This document shows positions 63,498 to 64,000 of a DNA stretch of 64,000 nt, one piece after another. The first letter of the stretch is position 1. Every line of letters begins with the position of its first letter. The stretch spans positions 186,001 through 250,000 of the forward strand of contig NZ_AMDP01000002.1 in the NCBI RefSeq assembly GCF_028128615.1, in the 5' to 3' direction. This DNA comes from Enterococcus sp. 5H. GTDB taxonomy: Bacteria; Bacillota; Bacilli; Lactobacillales; Enterococcaceae. The notes beneath the pieces were generated by a model. The model was given only the letters and a program-made list of their open reading frames with translations. It had not been told where the DNA came from and searched no databases. A program made the position numbers and the translations under genes.

Positions 63498-64000
63498 ATG
63501 AAACGTTTTTTAGCTTTCATAGGCGTATTCTTTGTGGTCTTAGTGATTGGCTATTTACAGCCGGTCTTTTTCCCTGCTGAAAAACCCAAACAGGTTGCAG
63601 ATAGTGGGATGCGTGATGTTTCCCACACTGCATTACCTTATGAAGAAATTGCTACTTCGGGTTTTGCTGAATACATAGGAAAAAAAACAGACGATTTTAT
63701 CAATCAGTTTGGCGAACCAATTGAAAAACAAAAAACTGGAATGGGTTATGATTTATGGATTTACGGGGAAAAAGACGCTGACTATTTTGAAATCAATGTG
63801 CAGGACGAAAAGGTTGCAGTAATTAAAGCGTTCAACAATTCTAAAGAAGTCATTCCATTTTCACTAGGTATGAATTTGTCTGATGTTTCAGAACAAATGA
63901 CTATTTTTTCAAATTTTACATTTACATATAAAGAAAATGATTATAGCATAGAATTAATGGAAGAAGATATGAATTATCGACCTTTGATAGCATTCGATAA
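63498..64000 (+). CDS. CAP-associated domain protein, N-terminal part (cut by window end)
   Basis: The 167 residues visible have a signal anchor at the N-terminus (FLAFIGVFFVVLVIGYL) and then an N-terminal CAP-associated-like domain ('KKTDDFINQFGEPIEKQ', 'GYDLWIYG', 'VIPFSLGMNLSDV'). In enterococci proteins of this kind carry a C-terminal CAP/SCP domain, which lies outside the window. ATG 63498 follows a GGAAGGTAGGG Shine-Dalgarno region 19 bases after pycA. Confidence 0.8.
   Translation, partial: MKRFLAFIGVFFVVLVIGYLQPVFFPAEKPKQVADSGMRDVSHTALPYEEIATSGFAEYIGKKTDDFINQFGEPIEKQKTGMGYDLWIYGEKDADYFEINVQDEKVAVIKAFNNSKEVIPFSLGMNLSDVSEQMTIFSNFTFTYKENDYSIELMEEDMNYRPLIAFD

Overview
The window is chromosomal DNA from a low-GC Gram-positive coccus, most likely Enterococcaceae (Enterococcus or Vagococcus). 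The reasons are the gene orders truB-ribF-hemW-hrcA-grpE-dnaK-dnaJ and ylaN-ftsW-pycA, strong AGGAGG-type ribosome binding sites, frequent TTG/GTG starts, WxL/DUF916 and LPxTG surface proteins, and the absence of spore genes. The species was not determined.

Layout. 1-940: 3' end of a large surface protein. 1161-9343: housekeeping block truB, ribF, hemW and the heat-shock operon hrcA-grpE-dnaK plus dnaJ, with two CIRCE operators bracketing the hrcA promoter. 9480-14886: an SDR-like protein, a WYL regulator with no standard start codon at its expected N-terminus, and a four-gene ECF transporter/DUF4430 lipoprotein cassette behind a terminator-bearing leader. 15027-31578: mixed metabolic and stress genes (PNPOx-like protein, phosphatase, tex, sprT, YdcF-like protein, tRNA-Leu(GAG), GH13 glucosidase, aminotransferase, DUF2187 protein, Rgg-like regulator, nagA), then a secreted or anchored nuclease with a small acidic partner, and an ABC exporter.

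31909-43766 is the most interesting part. Two exact 28-bp inverted repeats (31909-31936 and 33379-33406) enclose a tyrosine recombinase gene, its terminator and an outward-facing promoter (TTGATT-17-TATACT, minus strand). In the orientation given, that promoter points away from the surface-protein cluster. If the segment inverted, the promoter would sit about 70 bases upstream of the orphan OmpR-type regulator that starts the cluster. This predicts a self-contained ON/OFF phase-variation switch, organised like Salmonella Hin/fljBA but with a tyrosine recombinase. The window appears to show the OFF orientation. The controlled genes encode a regulator, a SpaA-like/WxL fusion protein, a small LPxTG protein, a WxL protein, a DUF916/DUF3324 WxL-complex protein, a two-domain PA14-like secreted or lipoprotein, and a 1326-residue protein with 11 Ig-like repeats ending in the same PA14-like module.

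43932-64000: NfeD/flotillin pair, two aromatic-acid-exporter-like proteins, YqeK-like and HD proteins, a MATE exporter, a fluoride riboswitch with a CLC-F fluoride exporter, UPF0223, an inositol monophosphatase-like protein, typA, recQ, a GNAT protein, a 51-residue membrane protein, YlaN, ftsW, pycA and the start of a CAP-associated protein cut by the window edge. Most gene ends carry clear intrinsic terminators, several shared between convergent genes.

Functions come from reading translated sequences and motifs. No database search was run.
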